A stretch of 64,000 bases of DNA, taken from positions 119,106 to 183,105 of the forward strand of contig NZ_AUAW01000006.1 in assembly GCF_000428925.1 (NCBI RefSeq), given 5' to 3'. A program made the translations under genes and the position numbers. This DNA is from Furfurilactobacillus rossiae DSM 15814 (GTDB lineage: Bacteria > Bacillota > Bacilli > Lactobacillales > Lactobacillaceae). The notes beneath the pieces were generated by a model that saw only the letters and a list, made by a program, of their open reading frames with translations, did not search any database and was not told where the DNA came from. Positions 34,191-43,932 of this stretch are shown here, piece by piece (the stretch's first letter is position 1; every line of letters begins with the position of its first letter).

Positions 34191-34844
34191 ATGAAAGATG
34201 ATTTATTGAAGTCCAATGTACTGAGTACACGGTTAATTCCTAACGTTGATGAGCACTTAGCAAAGTCGTTAAAGTTACCAGCACACATAAAAAGTTTGGG
34301 ATTAATTACTGTCGATTGTGATGATGTCACCTATGTGGCGCTGGATGCTGCTACAAAAGCCGCTGATGTTGAAGTTGTCTACGGTAAAAGCATGTACGCT
34401 GGCGCCGGCAATGCATCAACTAAATTGGCTGGTGAAGTTATTGGCATACTTGGTGGACCAAATCCAGATGAAGTTCGTAGTGGTCTTGACATCTGTGTGA
34501 ACGTTATTGAAAACGAAGCCCATTTCGTCAGCGCAAATGATGAAGATAGTGTCGTCTACTTTGCTCATACGATTTCTAGAACGGGAACATATCTTTCAAA
34601 AGTTGCTGGTGCGAGCGAAGGCGGGGCGATTGCATATTTAATTGCACCACCACTTGAATCTATTTACGCACTGGATGCGGCAATGAAGTCTGCTGATGTC
34701 AAGATGGGAGTGTTGTATGGACCACCGTCGGAAACTAACTTTGGTGGTGGACTGTTAACAGGCAGTCAGTCTGCTTGTGAAGCTGCCTGCACGGCATTTG
34801 CTAGCGCGGTAAAAGACATTGCGGCGAATCCCTGCGCTAATTAA
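34191..34844 (+). CDS. eutL: Ethanolamine microcompartment shell protein EutL (tandem BMC)
   Basis: 217-residue trimeric shell protein whose large central pore is thought to gate substrates. Blocks VLSTRLIPNVDEHLAKSLKL (from residue 7), YGKSMYAGAGNASTKLAGEV and YGPPSETNFGGGLLTGSQSA (near 182-201) are typical. ATG 34191 is the only ATG near the family start; the AGAGGAGG at 34171-34178 is 12 bases away, slightly long. In-frame codons before it extend back to 34158 but read across the ribosome site. Confidence 0.95.
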   Translation: MKDDLLKSNVLSTRLIPNVDEHLAKSLKLPAHIKSLGLITVDCDDVTYVALDAATKAADVEVVYGKSMYAGAGNASTKLAGEVIGILGGPNPDEVRSGLDICVNVIENEAHFVSANDEDSVVYFAHTISRTGTYLSKVAGASEGGAIAYLIAPPLESIYALDAAMKSADVKMGVLYGPPSETNFGGGLLTGSQSACEAACTAFASAVKDIAANPCAN

Positions 34845-34901
34845 AAAGTAATTCTGAACGTTTAAATACTTTAATCAGTAATTCCAAAGGAGATTATGAT
34901 T

Positions 34902-35189
34902 ATGGCTGACTCAGATGCATTAGGAATGATTGAAACAAAGGGTCTTGTAGGTGCAATTGATGCTGCAGATGCTATGGTAAAAGCGGCAAACGTTAAACTA
35001 ATTGGTCAAAGAGAAATTGGTGCCGGATTAGTTACTGTGATGGTTCGCGGCGATGTTGGCGCAGTAAAAGCGGCGACGGAAGCTGGGGCAGCTGCTTGTG
35101 AACAAGTCGGGGAATTAGTCTCTGTTCACGTAATTCCGCGGCCACACAGTGAAGTTGATGCGTTATTGCCAACTTTGCCTGGAAAATAG
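34902..35189 (+). CDS. eutM: Ethanolamine microcompartment shell hexamer protein EutM
   Basis: 95-residue single BMC-domain protein ([37 protein letters not shown]), the only facet hexamer in the eut operon. Very similar to PduA and PduJ of this window, and its C-terminus [11 protein letters not shown] matches their RPHxDVExxLP. Start ATG 34902 is preferred over ATG 34896 because AAAGGAG (34887-34892) is nine bases away. No EutK-type extension. Confidence 0.93.
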   Translation: MADSDALGMIETKGLVGAIDAADAMVKAANVKLIGQREIGAGLVTVMVRGDVGAVKAATEAGAAACEQVGELVSVHVIPRPHSEVDALLPTLPGK

Positions 35190-35274
35190 TAGTCAGTAGA
35201 AAACAATGAATGTTTCTCATCTAGTCTAATTGATGCAGACATTCTTAGTGCTGCCATTGGAAGGGGCAAGTGGT

Positions 35275-36417
35275 ATGGGTATCAATGAAATAATTATGTA
35301 TATCATGGTCATTTTTATGGCCTTGGGTGCAATTGATAAGATGCTGGGCAATCGTTTTGGACTCGGTGCCAAATTTGAAGAAGGAATTATGGCAATGGGA
35401 TCATTGGCGATGTCAATGGTTGGAATCATTATTCTAGCGCCAATTTTGGCTAAGTTATTGTCACCAGTGGTAGTTCCTTTTTATCGCATGTTGGGGGCAG
35501 ACCCTTCAATGTTTGCGACGAGTTTAATTGCTATTGATATGGGTGGCTTTCAGCTAGCACAACAAATGGCATTAAATACTCAGGCCGGTCTGTTTGCTGG
35601 TGTTATTCTGGGTTCAATGATGGGACCGACGATTGTATTTTCAATTCCTGTTGCTTTGGGAATAATTGATAAAAAGGATCACCGCTTTTTGGCGACAGGA
35701 ATCTTGTCGGGAATGGTTACTATTCCTATCGGCTGTTTTGTTGGTGGTTTAATTATGGGAATGCCATTGATTATTATTTTGAAGAACCTTGTTCCAATTA
35801 TTCTATTTGCAGTACTGATCGCACTAGGCATGTGGTTCAAACCAGAGGCAATGATTAAAGGATTTTCAGTGTTTGGCCAAATTATTGTTATTATTGGGAC
35901 TTTTGGGCTGGCACTTGGGGCCGTTCAATCAATGGTTGGCGTCACATTAATCCCTGGAATTGGTTCAGTTCGTGCTGGGATTCAAACGGTCGGTAGTATC
36001 GCATTAACATTGTCTGGTGCCTTTACTTTAGTTTATGTCATTACGAAGGTATTTAATAAGCCATTGGTTCGTCTCGGCAAGGCACTAGGAATGAATGAAA
36101 CTGCAGCAGCGGGTCTTGTTGCAACGCTCGCTAATAACATTCCGATGTTTGAAATGATGAAGGACATGGATGATCGAGGAAAAATTATTAATGTTGCATT
36201 CTCAGTGTCAGCGGCATTTGTATTTGGTGATCATTTAGGATTTACTGCTGGTGTTGCGAAAGGCATGATTTTCCCAATGATTGTCAGTAAGTTAGTTGCA
36301 GGTGTGACCGCTATCGCAGTTGCCATGTTTATGGCTAATCGAGTACTTGGGAATAATGATCATAAATCTCAAAATGAGTTGGACAATAAACAGAAGGTGA
36401 ACGTTGATGAACATTGA
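35275..36417 (+). CDS. eutH: Ethanolamine permease EutH
   Basis: 380-residue polytopic membrane protein of the EutH family, with about ten hydrophobic segments. The family start MGINEIIMYIMVIFMALGAI and LGNRFGLGAKFEEGIMAMG are clear. ATG 35275 is set by GGAAGGGG (35259-35266); an in-frame TTG/ATG pair at 35230/35233 has no ribosome site. Moves ethanolamine, important at low pH in enterobacteria. Its end overlaps the eutQ start by 11 bases. Confidence 0.94.
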   Translation: MGINEIIMYIMVIFMALGAIDKMLGNRFGLGAKFEEGIMAMGSLAMSMVGIIILAPILAKLLSPVVVPFYRMLGADPSMFATSLIAIDMGGFQLAQQMALNTQAGLFAGVILGSMMGPTIVFSIPVALGIIDKKDHRFLATGILSGMVTIPIGCFVGGLIMGMPLIIILKNLVPIILFAVLIALGMWFKPEAMIKGFSVFGQIIVIIGTFGLALGAVQSMVGVTLIPGIGSVRAGIQTVGSIALTLSGAFTLVYVITKVFNKPLVRLGKALGMNETAAAGLVATLANNIPMFEMMKDMDDRGKIINVAFSVSAAFVFGDHLGFTAGVAKGMIFPMIVSKLVAGVTAIAVAMFMANRVLGNNDHKSQNELDNKQKVNVDEH

Positions 36418-36850
36418 TCGAATGGAAATAGAAAAAGTTGTCCGCCAAGTGCTTGCACAACAAATAGGCGAACAGAAAACCACAAGCCCAGACGGATTAA
36501 TTATGGTCGACATTCCATCATGGGAAGTGAGTGAAGACGACCGAATGGATACAGGGAATCCTCGAGACCGTGTTTACACAAAGGACTTTTTTGATCTGGA
36601 TGAAAGTGGTCGTCTTGGTGCAGGTCTGATGACCATGAAGGAAAGTACCTTTGACTGGACGTTACATTATGATGAAGTTGATTATGTTATTGAAGGTTCA
36701 TTGAGTGTTATTGGAAGCCGAGGCAAAGTCACGGCTACTCCTGGACAGCTAATTTTGATTCCTAAGGAGAGTAAAATTAAATTTTCTGCACCACAATCGG
36801 CTAGGTTTATTTATATTACGTATCCTGCAGATTGGGAAAGTCAAAAATAG
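36407..36850 (+). CDS. eutQ: EutQ-like cupin protein (short form)
   Basis: 147 residues: an N-terminal amphipathic helix (MNIDRMEIEKVVRQVLAQQIGE), then a cupin barrel (GLMTMKESTFDWTLHYDEVD, VIEGSLSVIGSRGK, PGQLILIPKESKIKFSAP). EutQ of enterobacteria is longer and has been reported as an acetate kinase needed for particle assembly; this form lacks the long N-terminal region. The helix resembles an encapsulation peptide. ATG 36407 overlaps the eutH end. Last gene of the eut operon. Confidence 0.88.
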   Translation: MNIDRMEIEKVVRQVLAQQIGEQKTTSPDGLIMVDIPSWEVSEDDRMDTGNPRDRVYTKDFFDLDESGRLGAGLMTMKESTFDWTLHYDEVDYVIEGSLSVIGSRGKVTATPGQLILIPKESKIKFSAPQSARFIYITYPADWESQK

Positions 36851-36888
36851 TGTTATTCGATGAAATTTTACATCGTACAAACAATTCA

Positions 36889-36931
36889 CAAAGGGCCACT
36901 CACTCAAGTCTATATAGTGAGTGGTCTTTTG
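36889..36931 (+). terminator. Terminator closing the eut operon
   Basis: AAGGGCCACTCACT (36891-36904) pairs with AGTGAGTGGTCTTTT (36916-36930). Long stem, about 40 bases after the eutQ stop. Confidence 0.88.
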
Positions 36932-37210
36932 TGGATTTTAAAAAAGTGGCGTCACTGCGAGGATATTTTTTCCAAATGCCTAAATGGCAGATTTGTCGCA
37001 AACATAATGCAAAATTTACTGACACTGCCGTGAGATGTTTCTATCAGTTATCTCTAATGTATTGAATTCGTTAGTTCCTTTGGCATACTGAATTTATTCA
37101 ATGTTTCGTAACTGCTTTTGAAAGCGCTTTCCATGCCTAAAAAGAAACGTTATTCAAATTTGTGTTAGCTACGTTTATTGACAAAAATTTAGTTGTTGGG
37201 GGAGTTCATA
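36932..37210 (+). promoter_or_regulatory. Upstream region of the YfcC-like gene with a cre site
   Basis: No gene seen. The cre-like box TGAAAGCGCTTTCC (37119-37132) matches the consensus at all but the last base. It lies about 80 bases before the carrier start, so catabolite control of that gene is likely. No clear -35/-10 pair could be chosen. Confidence 0.6.
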
Positions 37211-38746
37211 ATGACCAGTACGATCAAGAAAAGGTTTCACATTAAAATGCCAGGTGCATTCACGATTTTATTTTTCCTTACGATTGTTGCAGTGATGCTT
37301 ACGTGGTTTGTACCGGCTGGCAGTTACGCGAAAATGCAGTATAGTAGCAATCATTTACAAGTTACGTCACCGACCGGCATTAAAAGTTCTTTGCCTGCAA
37401 CGCAGGAGACGTTGAACAAATTACATGTGAAAATTGATATCGCGCAGTTCAAGTCAGGTGCAATTAGTAAACCAGTTTCGATTCCGAATACATATAAACG
37501 GTTAAAACAACATCCGGCAAGTGTTCTCAGTATTTTTACCAGTATGGTTAATGGCACTATTGAAGCCGTTGACATTATGATTTTCATTCTAGTTTTGGGT
37601 GGTTTGATCGGAATTGTTAAAGCAAGTGGTTCCTTTGAAGCGGGTTTAATGACTTTAACGAAAAAAACAAAAGGTCATGAATTTGCTCTCGTATTTTTAG
37701 TGGCAGTTTTGCTACTTCTTGGCGGTACACTTTGTGGAATTGAAGAAGAGGCCGTTGCATTTTATCCAATTTTGGTACCAGTTTTTATTGCCATGGGATA
37801 TGATTCGATTGTTTGTGTTGGAGCAATATTTTTGGCAAGTTCTGTGGGCACCACATTTTCAACAATTAATCCGTTTTCAGTCGTTATTGCTTCAAACGCG
37901 GCGGGCACGAATTTTACTCAAGGTCTAGCTGGTCGTGTTGTCGGGTTAATCATTGCGGGATGTTTTGTTCTTTGGTATTTGTACCGCTATGCTCGAAAGG
38001 TGCAGCAGAATCCTAAGTTTTCCTATTCATATGACGATCATGATTCATTTAATAAAATGTGGTCCGTTTCCTCAGAAAATGCAACAGACTTAACTTTTGA
38101 TGCAAAGAAAAAACTGATTTTGATACTGTTTGCATTGGCTTTTCCAATTATGATTTGGGGAGTGATGGCAGAGGGGTGGGCATTTCCCGACATGGCTTCG
38201 TCATTTCTGATAATTGCAGTGATCATTATGTTTATTACGTGTTTTGGAAAACATGGACTGGGCGAAAAGGGTGTTGTTGATGCATTCGTTAGTGGTTCTT
38301 CAAGTCTGGTAGGAGTTTCTTTAATTATTGGTTTGGCCCGAGGTATTAACTTAGTACTCAATAATGGATACATTTCCGATACTATCCTGCATGCCTCTAC
38401 GCAAGTTGTTTCTCATATGAGTGGTCCGTTATTTATCGTTGTCATGATGTTTGTCTTCTTTGTTCTTGGTTTTATCGTGCCATCTTCATCTGGATTGGCT
38501 GTGTTGGCCATGCCAATTTTGGCACCACTTGCAGATACGGTAAACATTCCACGTTACACGGTGGTAACGGCCTATCAATTTGGACAGTATGCGATGTTAT
38601 TTCTAGCGCCGACAGGTTTGGTTATGGCGACATTGCAGATGTTGGATATGAAATATTCGCATTGGATTCGCTTTGTTTGGCCTGTCGTAGTGTTTGTACT
38701 GGTCTTCGGTGGTGGCTTATTAGTGGCGGAAGTATTGTTGTCCTGA
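37211..38746 (+). CDS. YfcC-family membrane carrier (basic amino acid antiporter type)
   Basis: 511 residues with about twelve membrane segments, beginning MTSTIKKRFHIKMPGAFTIL. LLLGGTLCGIEEEAVAFYPI and SVGTTFSTINPFSVVIASNA are features of the YfcC/ArcD-like (C4-dicarboxylate/IT superfamily) carriers, some annotated as arginine/ornithine antiporters. Substrate is not evident; an arginine-related role is suggested by the arc genes that follow. ATG 37211 follows GGGGGAG. The gene stands behind a cre site. Confidence 0.82.
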   Translation: MTSTIKKRFHIKMPGAFTILFFLTIVAVMLTWFVPAGSYAKMQYSSNHLQVTSPTGIKSSLPATQETLNKLHVKIDIAQFKSGAISKPVSIPNTYKRLKQHPASVLSIFTSMVNGTIEAVDIMIFILVLGGLIGIVKASGSFEAGLMTLTKKTKGHEFALVFLVAVLLLLGGTLCGIEEEAVAFYPILVPVFIAMGYDSIVCVGAIFLASSVGTTFSTINPFSVVIASNAAGTNFTQGLAGRVVGLIIAGCFVLWYLYRYARKVQQNPKFSYSYDDHDSFNKMWSVSSENATDLTFDAKKKLILILFALAFPIMIWGVMAEGWAFPDMASSFLIIAVIIMFITCFGKHGLGEKGVVDAFVSGSSSLVGVSLIIGLARGINLVLNNGYISDTILHASTQVVSHMSGPLFIVVMMFVFFVLGFIVPSSSGLAVLAMPILAPLADTVNIPRYTVVTAYQFGQYAMLFLAPTGLVMATLQMLDMKYSHWIRFVWPVVVFVLVFGGGLLVAEVLLS

Positions 38747-38858
38747 CACTGTGCTACTAATTCGGGATAAATGGCAATTAACGAACTAAGTGATTCCCTG
38801 GTTATGAAGACAGATGAGTACATTCAAGAGAAATCATGCATAAATCGAGGCGAGAAGT

Positions 38859-39563
38859 ATGCACATGTTTTCTGTTAGCCCGGCATTTTGGAAAATGTTC
38901 CCGGAGGTTAAGATTGCAATCATCACGGTGCATAACATTAACAATCAGGATAGAACGCAGGTTCCAGACAGCGTGCTGCAACATGCAAATGAGATTGCAC
39001 CTACACTGATTCCAGATGAACCAATTAGCAACAATGGGATTGTTCAAGTATGGCGTGATGCTTTTAGAAAATTTAAAACGGATAAAGGTGCACGTAGTGC
39101 AATTGAAAATCTATTAAAGAGGGCAAAAAATGGCAACCCAGTTCGTTCGATTAACCCTTTGGTGGACATATATAATTCAGTCTCCTTAGAATATGGGTTT
39201 CCAGTTGGCTGCTTAGACTTAGATAAAGTTAATGGTCAACTTGAGTTAACGGTAGCAAACGGGACTGAACATTTCTCCGCAATTGGGGAAAATGATGCCG
39301 AAATAGCATTGCTTGGTGAGGTGATCTATCGTGACGATACTGATGTGACTAGCCGTCAATGGGCATGGCGTGATAGTTCTCGAACAGAAGTAACTGAGAC
39401 TACAAAAAATGTTGTGATGTACATGGAGTGTTTAAAGCCGGAATGGCAGGTGCAATATAGAAATGCAATTGCTTGTCTTGAAAGCCGTCTTAAACACTAC
39501 TTGAACACAACCTGTACTATAACTTTTGTGTCCATAGCAAAATCGAGCACACAATTTAATTAG
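38859..39563 (+). CDS. B3/B4 tRNA-binding-domain protein
   Basis: 234 residues carrying a B3/B4 domain as in the phenylalanyl-tRNA synthetase beta chain (about 60-220): WRDAFRKFKTDKGARSAIEN, NPLVDIYNSVSLEYGFPVG and the GEVIYRDDTDVTSRQWAWRD segment. Free-standing members are thought to edit mischarged tRNA or bind amino acids, but most are uncharacterised. GCGAGAAG precedes ATG 38859 (ATG 38865 is an alternative). Followed by a terminator; forms a unit with the YfcC-like carrier or alone. Confidence 0.82.
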   Translation: MHMFSVSPAFWKMFPEVKIAIITVHNINNQDRTQVPDSVLQHANEIAPTLIPDEPISNNGIVQVWRDAFRKFKTDKGARSAIENLLKRAKNGNPVRSINPLVDIYNSVSLEYGFPVGCLDLDKVNGQLELTVANGTEHFSAIGENDAEIALLGEVIYRDDTDVTSRQWAWRDSSRTEVTETTKNVVMYMECLKPEWQVQYRNAIACLESRLKHYLNTTCTITFVSIAKSSTQFN

Positions 39564-39600
39564 GAATTGTGATTTGAAAAACAATTAACAAAGTCAACAA

Positions 39601-39645
39601 AAGGTAAGGCATGAGGTACTTAGAGTACCATGCTTTGCCTTTTTG
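39601..39645 (+). terminator. Terminator after the B3/B4 gene
   Basis: Long imperfect stem AAGGTAAGGCATGAGGTACT (39601-39620) with AGTACCATGCTTTGCCTT (39624-39641), then a T run. Confidence 0.9.
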
Positions 39646-40122
39646 TTTTTCCGGCGTAAATGCGAAGTGGGCAGCGTTTTTAAAGCTGGCAGGGAAAATA
39701 ATTAACGGTCAAGGATGGATGGTTGCAATGAAAATATGATTTGACTTGAAAGAATATGCAGTCAGTGGGGACGAACTAATTAGACAATCAAATAATTAAT
39801 CTTGTTTGCAAACCCAGTGTAATTAATTATTATCGCTTAACTTTGAAATGGCGGGGCTGCATGTGAGGTGGCCCAAATCTAGTAAGTGTAAACTAATAAA
39901 TTTTCAGAATGGTGTAACAGTTTTGTAATATTTTGATTATTTTCATAAGTTTTCAGTTTTTCTTTATAAATCGCAGTCCAAAATGTATACGCTTTCACGC
40001 ATTGCATATTTTATATACAATGCGAACTGCTTCGCATTTTTGATGATAAATAGGCAAAACTTTGAAACCGCTTTCAGCAATACACTTCATGTGTAATAAA
40101 AAACAAACAGGAGGCTACAAAG
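39646..40122 (+). promoter_or_regulatory. arcA upstream control region
   Basis: About 475 bases without a gene. It holds two cre boxes, TGTATACGCTTTCA (39984-39997, one mismatch) and TGAAACCGCTTTCA (40063-40076, perfect). Between them an ARG-box-like palindrome ATTGCATATTTTATATACAAT (about 40001-40021) and a perfect hairpin AATGCGAA-CTGC-TTCGCATT followed by TTTTT (40019-40041). ArgR and an ArcR-type Crp/Fnr regulator are encoded downstream. The stretch 39646-39980 shows nothing recognisable. Confidence 0.65.
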
Positions 40123-41355
40123 ATGACATCACCAATTCATGTTCGTTCTGAGATTGGCAAGCTGAAGGCTGTGTTGCTAAAACGACCTGGCGAGGAAATT
40201 GAGAATTTTACGCCAGATATGATGGAACGTTTGTTGTTTGATGACATTCCGTACTTACCAATTGCTCAAAAGGAACACGACAACTTTGCTCATGTTCTTG
40301 AAGAAAATGGTGCTGAGGTTTTATACCTCGAAAAACTGTCGGCAGAAGCCATTGATGCTGGAGATGTAAAGAAGCCGTTTCTTGAACAAATGTTAGCTGA
40401 ATCTGGATATGCTGCCGGTTCAACTCATGATGCACTTTATGAATATTTGCTCAGTATGAGCACGCAGCAAATGGTTGACAAAATTATGGCTGGAATCAGA
40501 AAAAATGAGATTGATTTTAAACCAACCGATCTTGTCAGTGCAGCCGAGGATTCAACATATCCATTCTATATGGATCCAATGCCAAACTTGTACTTTACTC
40601 GTGATCCAGCGGCTTCAATCGGTGATGGGTTAAGTATCAACCATATGACCTTTACCGCACGCAGACGTGAGTCTCTGTTTATGGAAACGATTATTAAATA
40701 TCATCCACGTTTTGCTAACCAAGGCGTTCATGTATGGCGTGATCGCAATCACGATACGCGGATTGAAGGTGGGGATGAACTGATCCTGAACAATCACGTT
40801 ATGGCCATCGGTGTTTCTCAACGGACATCGGCCGATGCCATCCAAGACATTGCCCGCAACTTATTTACAGAGGACAGCGGCTTTGACACGATTATTGCCA
40901 TTCATATTCCACATAACCATGCAATGATGCACTTGGATACCGTGTTCACCATGATTAACAAAGATCAGTTTACCGTTCATCCAGGAATCTTGGGTGATGG
41001 TGGAAAAATTGACACTTGGACGTTGCATCCATCAGATAACGAAGATGGTTTCACCATTGAACACAATCAGGATTTACAGGCCGTACTGAAAAAAGAGCTC
41101 AAGCTATCTGAACTTGATTTAATTCCAACTGGTAATGGTGATCCAATCATTGCGGGCCGTGAACAATGGAACGATGGTTCAAACACACTGGCAATCGCAC
41201 CAGGTGTTGTTGTGACGTATAACCGTAACTACGTTTCAAATGAATTGTTGCGTAAGCACGGTTTGAAAGTTATTGACATTCTCTCAAGTGAACTATCAAG
41301 AGGCCGTGGAGGGCCACGTTGCATGAGTATGCCATTAGTTCGTGAAGATCTGTAG
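40123..41355 (+). CDS. arcA: Arginine deiminase
   Basis: Hydrolyses arginine to citrulline and ammonia, giving acid tolerance and, with ArcB and ArcC, ATP. 410 residues; landmarks are the N-terminal [34 protein letters not shown] near 153-167, and the nucleophile Cys400 in [12 protein letters not shown]. Start ATG 40123 follows ACAGGAGGC. It leads the arc operon behind two cre boxes and a likely ArgR site. Confidence 0.97.
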   Translation: MTSPIHVRSEIGKLKAVLLKRPGEEIENFTPDMMERLLFDDIPYLPIAQKEHDNFAHVLEENGAEVLYLEKLSAEAIDAGDVKKPFLEQMLAESGYAAGSTHDALYEYLLSMSTQQMVDKIMAGIRKNEIDFKPTDLVSAAEDSTYPFYMDPMPNLYFTRDPAASIGDGLSINHMTFTARRRESLFMETIIKYHPRFANQGVHVWRDRNHDTRIEGGDELILNNHVMAIGVSQRTSADAIQDIARNLFTEDSGFDTIIAIHIPHNHAMMHLDTVFTMINKDQFTVHPGILGDGGKIDTWTLHPSDNEDGFTIEHNQDLQAVLKKELKLSELDLIPTGNGDPIIAGREQWNDGSNTLAIAPGVVVTYNRNYVSNELLRKHGLKVIDILSSELSRGRGGPRCMSMPLVREDL

Positions 41356-41386
41356 ATCATAAATAGAGATAGGGAAGGTTTTAAAA

Positions 41387-42424
41387 ATGACAGAAAAAGA
41401 TCAATTTGATGTGTCCGAATTACAAGGACGTAGTTATTTAGCTGATAAGGACTTTACCCCAGCAGAGGTTCAGTACCTGGTTGACTTTGCGCTCCACTTG
41501 AAGCACTTAAAGAAGCGGAATATTCCACATCACTATTTGGAAGGCAAGAATATTGCTTTGCTTTTTGAAAAAACTTCGACACGGACACGGTCCGCATTTA
41601 CCACTGCTGCAATTGATTTAGGCGCTCACCCAGAATTTATGGGCGCCGGTGATATTCAATTGGGCAAGAAGGAATCAATTGAGGATACCGCTAAGGTGCT
41701 CGGCAGTATGTTTGACGGGATTGAATTCCGTGGCTTTGCTCACAAAGATGTTGAGGAACTAGCTAAATATGCAGGTGTGCCAGTTTGGAATGGCTTAACG
41801 GATGAATGGCACCCAACTCAGATGATTGCTGACTTTATGACGGTTAAGGAAAACTTTGGCCATCTGAAAGGCCTGACGCTGACATTTGTCGGAGATGGCA
41901 GAAATAACATGGCTAACAGTCTATTAGTTGCAGGTGCAATGCTTGGCGTTAACATTCATATTCTGGCTCCTAAAGAGTTACATCCAACTCAAGATGTCGT
42001 TGACATTGCCCAAAAGTTTGCCAATGAAAGTGGCTCAAAACTACTGATTACTGACGATATCGACGAAGGTGTTAAGGGATCGAACGTTATTTACACTGAT
42101 GTCTGGGTTTCAATGGGCGAAACTAACTGGGAAGAACGGGTTAAGTTGCTAACACCTTATCAAGTCAACATGGACATGATGAAAAAGACAGGAACACCTG
42201 ATGATCAATTGATCTTTATGCACTGTCTGCCAGCCTTCCACGACACCAAGACGTCATATGGACAAGATGTTGCGAAGAAATATGGCATTACTGAAATGGA
42301 AGTTACTGACGAAGTATTCCGTTCTAAGTACGCGCGTCAATTCGAAGAAGCGGAAAATCGTATGCACTCCATTAAAGCAATGATGGCAGCTACACTTGGT
42401 GACTTGTTCATTCCAAAGATGTAA
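41387..42424 (+). CDS. arcB: Ornithine carbamoyltransferase (catabolic)
   Basis: Phosphorolyses citrulline to ornithine and carbamoyl phosphate. 345 residues with the carbamoyl phosphate site STRTRS at 64-69 and the HCLPAFHD motif near 282-289; [13 protein letters not shown] also typical. Adjacent to arcA (31-base gap). A terminator follows (42438-42474), so expression of the rest of the operon may be lower. Confidence 0.97.
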   Translation: MTEKDQFDVSELQGRSYLADKDFTPAEVQYLVDFALHLKHLKKRNIPHHYLEGKNIALLFEKTSTRTRSAFTTAAIDLGAHPEFMGAGDIQLGKKESIEDTAKVLGSMFDGIEFRGFAHKDVEELAKYAGVPVWNGLTDEWHPTQMIADFMTVKENFGHLKGLTLTFVGDGRNNMANSLLVAGAMLGVNIHILAPKELHPTQDVVDIAQKFANESGSKLLITDDIDEGVKGSNVIYTDVWVSMGETNWEERVKLLTPYQVNMDMMKKTGTPDDQLIFMHCLPAFHDTKTSYGQDVAKKYGITEMEVTDEVFRSKYARQFEEAENRMHSIKAMMAATLGDLFIPKM

Positions 42425-42437
42425 CTGATGCTGCATG

Positions 42438-42474
42438 ACGAGTGTATAGATTGAGTTCTATACGCTCGTTTTTA
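42438..42474 (+). terminator. Internal terminator between arcB and arcD
   Basis: ACGAGTGTATAGA (42438-42450) pairs perfectly but for one wobble with TCTATACGCTCGT (42457-42469), then T5. Likely partial attenuation within the arc operon. Confidence 0.85.
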
Positions 42475-42495
42475 TTTTAAACGGAGGTCGAAAAG

Positions 42496-43920
42496 ATGGA
42501 ACCTGAAAAAAAGGGGATTGGCCTGCCAGCCTTAGTTGCGCTGGTTGTAAGTTCTTCCATTGGGGCAGGAATCTTTGCTCTGACATCAAACTTGTCAAGC
42601 GGTGCAGCTGCTGGTCCAGCTCTAATTGCATGGGTAATCGTTGGCTTTGGTATTTTAATGCTTGCACTATCACTTAGTAACTTGGGTAACAAACGCCCTG
42701 ATTTGGAAGGAATATTTACGTACGCCGAGGATGGCTTTGGTCATTTTGCTGGCTTTGTCAGCGGCTGGGGTTATTGGCTATCCGCTTGGCTAGGAAACGT
42801 GGCTTTTGCCACTGTGCTAATGAGTTCGCTAGGCTACTTTTTCCCAGCGTTTAAGGGCGGACAAAACATACCGTCAATCATCGTTGCTAGTATCGTTTCC
42901 TGGATTTTAACGTGGGTTGTCAATCGCGGAGTTGAGAGTGCTGCTGCTATTAATGCGATCGTGACGATTTGCAAGATTATCCCATTATTTGCGTTTATCG
43001 TTGTTGGAATAGTTTTGTTTAAAGGACACATTTTTACCACAGATTTCTGGACGAATGTGGCCAGCCACGCCGGTCGTACTGACAGTATTTGGACCCAAGT
43101 CAAAAGTACTATTTTAGTTCTGATGTGGGTATTTGTCGGTGTCGAAGGCGCCACGATGATGTCGTCACGAGCGCGTAAAAAGTCCGATGCCAGTAAGGCA
43201 ACGATTATTGGTTTGATTTCACTATTAATTATTTATGTTCTTGGATCAATGCTGCCATATGGCTATATGAGCCAAGAAAAATTAGCAACAATTCAGCAAC
43301 CGGCTATGGTTTATATCTTCAAAGATATGTTGGGAACTTGGGGTGGTGCGTTCATTAGTGTTGGACTTATTATTTCCATTTTAGGTTCATGGCTTTCTTG
43401 GACGATGCTACCGGCAGAGACCATGTTGCTCATGAAGAAGAGTAAATTGTTGCCACCAATCTTTGGACGTGAGAACAAACATAATGCACCCACGTTCTCG
43501 TTGATTATGACAGGTGTACTAATTCAGTTGTTCTTATTGTCACTGTTGTTTGCTAAAAATGCCTATACTTTTGCGCTGTCACTTTGTACGGCAGCAATTG
43601 TTATCTGCTACATCTTCGTCGGAATGTATCAAGTTAAGTATTCGTGGCAACATCGCAGTGAAAAAGGTTCGATGGGTCAGATGTGGATTGGTGTATTTGC
43701 TACTGCGTTCCAGGTTTTCGGTATCTTGATGGCTGGTTGGCAGTACTTACTACTATGCTTAATCGTTTATGTGCCAGGAATTTTCTTCTACGCCAAAGCA
43801 AATAAGGACAATGGGGCAGGCCACTATCTATCGAAGATGGAATGGGTTGCTTCAATAGTAATCACAATTGCGGCCATTGTCGGAATTATATTGCTGAGTA
43901 AAGGATTGATTGCCGTTTAA
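42496..43920 (+). CDS. arcD: Arginine/ornithine antiporter
   Basis: 474-residue APC-superfamily carrier with about 12-13 membrane segments. Start MEPEKKGIGLPALVALVVSS and the consensus SSIGAGIFALTSNL mark the ArcD1 type; VGVEGATMMSSRARKKSDA near 214-232 is another family block. Exchanges arginine for ornithine without energy cost. ACGGAGG precedes ATG 42496. The next gene starts 12 bases downstream. Confidence 0.94.
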   Translation: MEPEKKGIGLPALVALVVSSSIGAGIFALTSNLSSGAAAGPALIAWVIVGFGILMLALSLSNLGNKRPDLEGIFTYAEDGFGHFAGFVSGWGYWLSAWLGNVAFATVLMSSLGYFFPAFKGGQNIPSIIVASIVSWILTWVVNRGVESAAAINAIVTICKIIPLFAFIVVGIVLFKGHIFTTDFWTNVASHAGRTDSIWTQVKSTILVLMWVFVGVEGATMMSSRARKKSDASKATIIGLISLLIIYVLGSMLPYGYMSQEKLATIQQPAMVYIFKDMLGTWGGAFISVGLIISILGSWLSWTMLPAETMLLMKKSKLLPPIFGRENKHNAPTFSLIMTGVLIQLFLLSLLFAKNAYTFALSLCTAAIVICYIFVGMYQVKYSWQHRSEKGSMGQMWIGVFATAFQVFGILMAGWQYLLLCLIVYVPGIFFYAKANKDNGAGHYLSKMEWVASIVITIAAIVGIILLSKGLIAV

Positions 43921-43932
43921 GTGGAGGCAGAT

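Noticed and set aside
36832..37065. 77-codon frame after eutQ
   Set aside because: Runs through the eut terminator and has no ribosome site.
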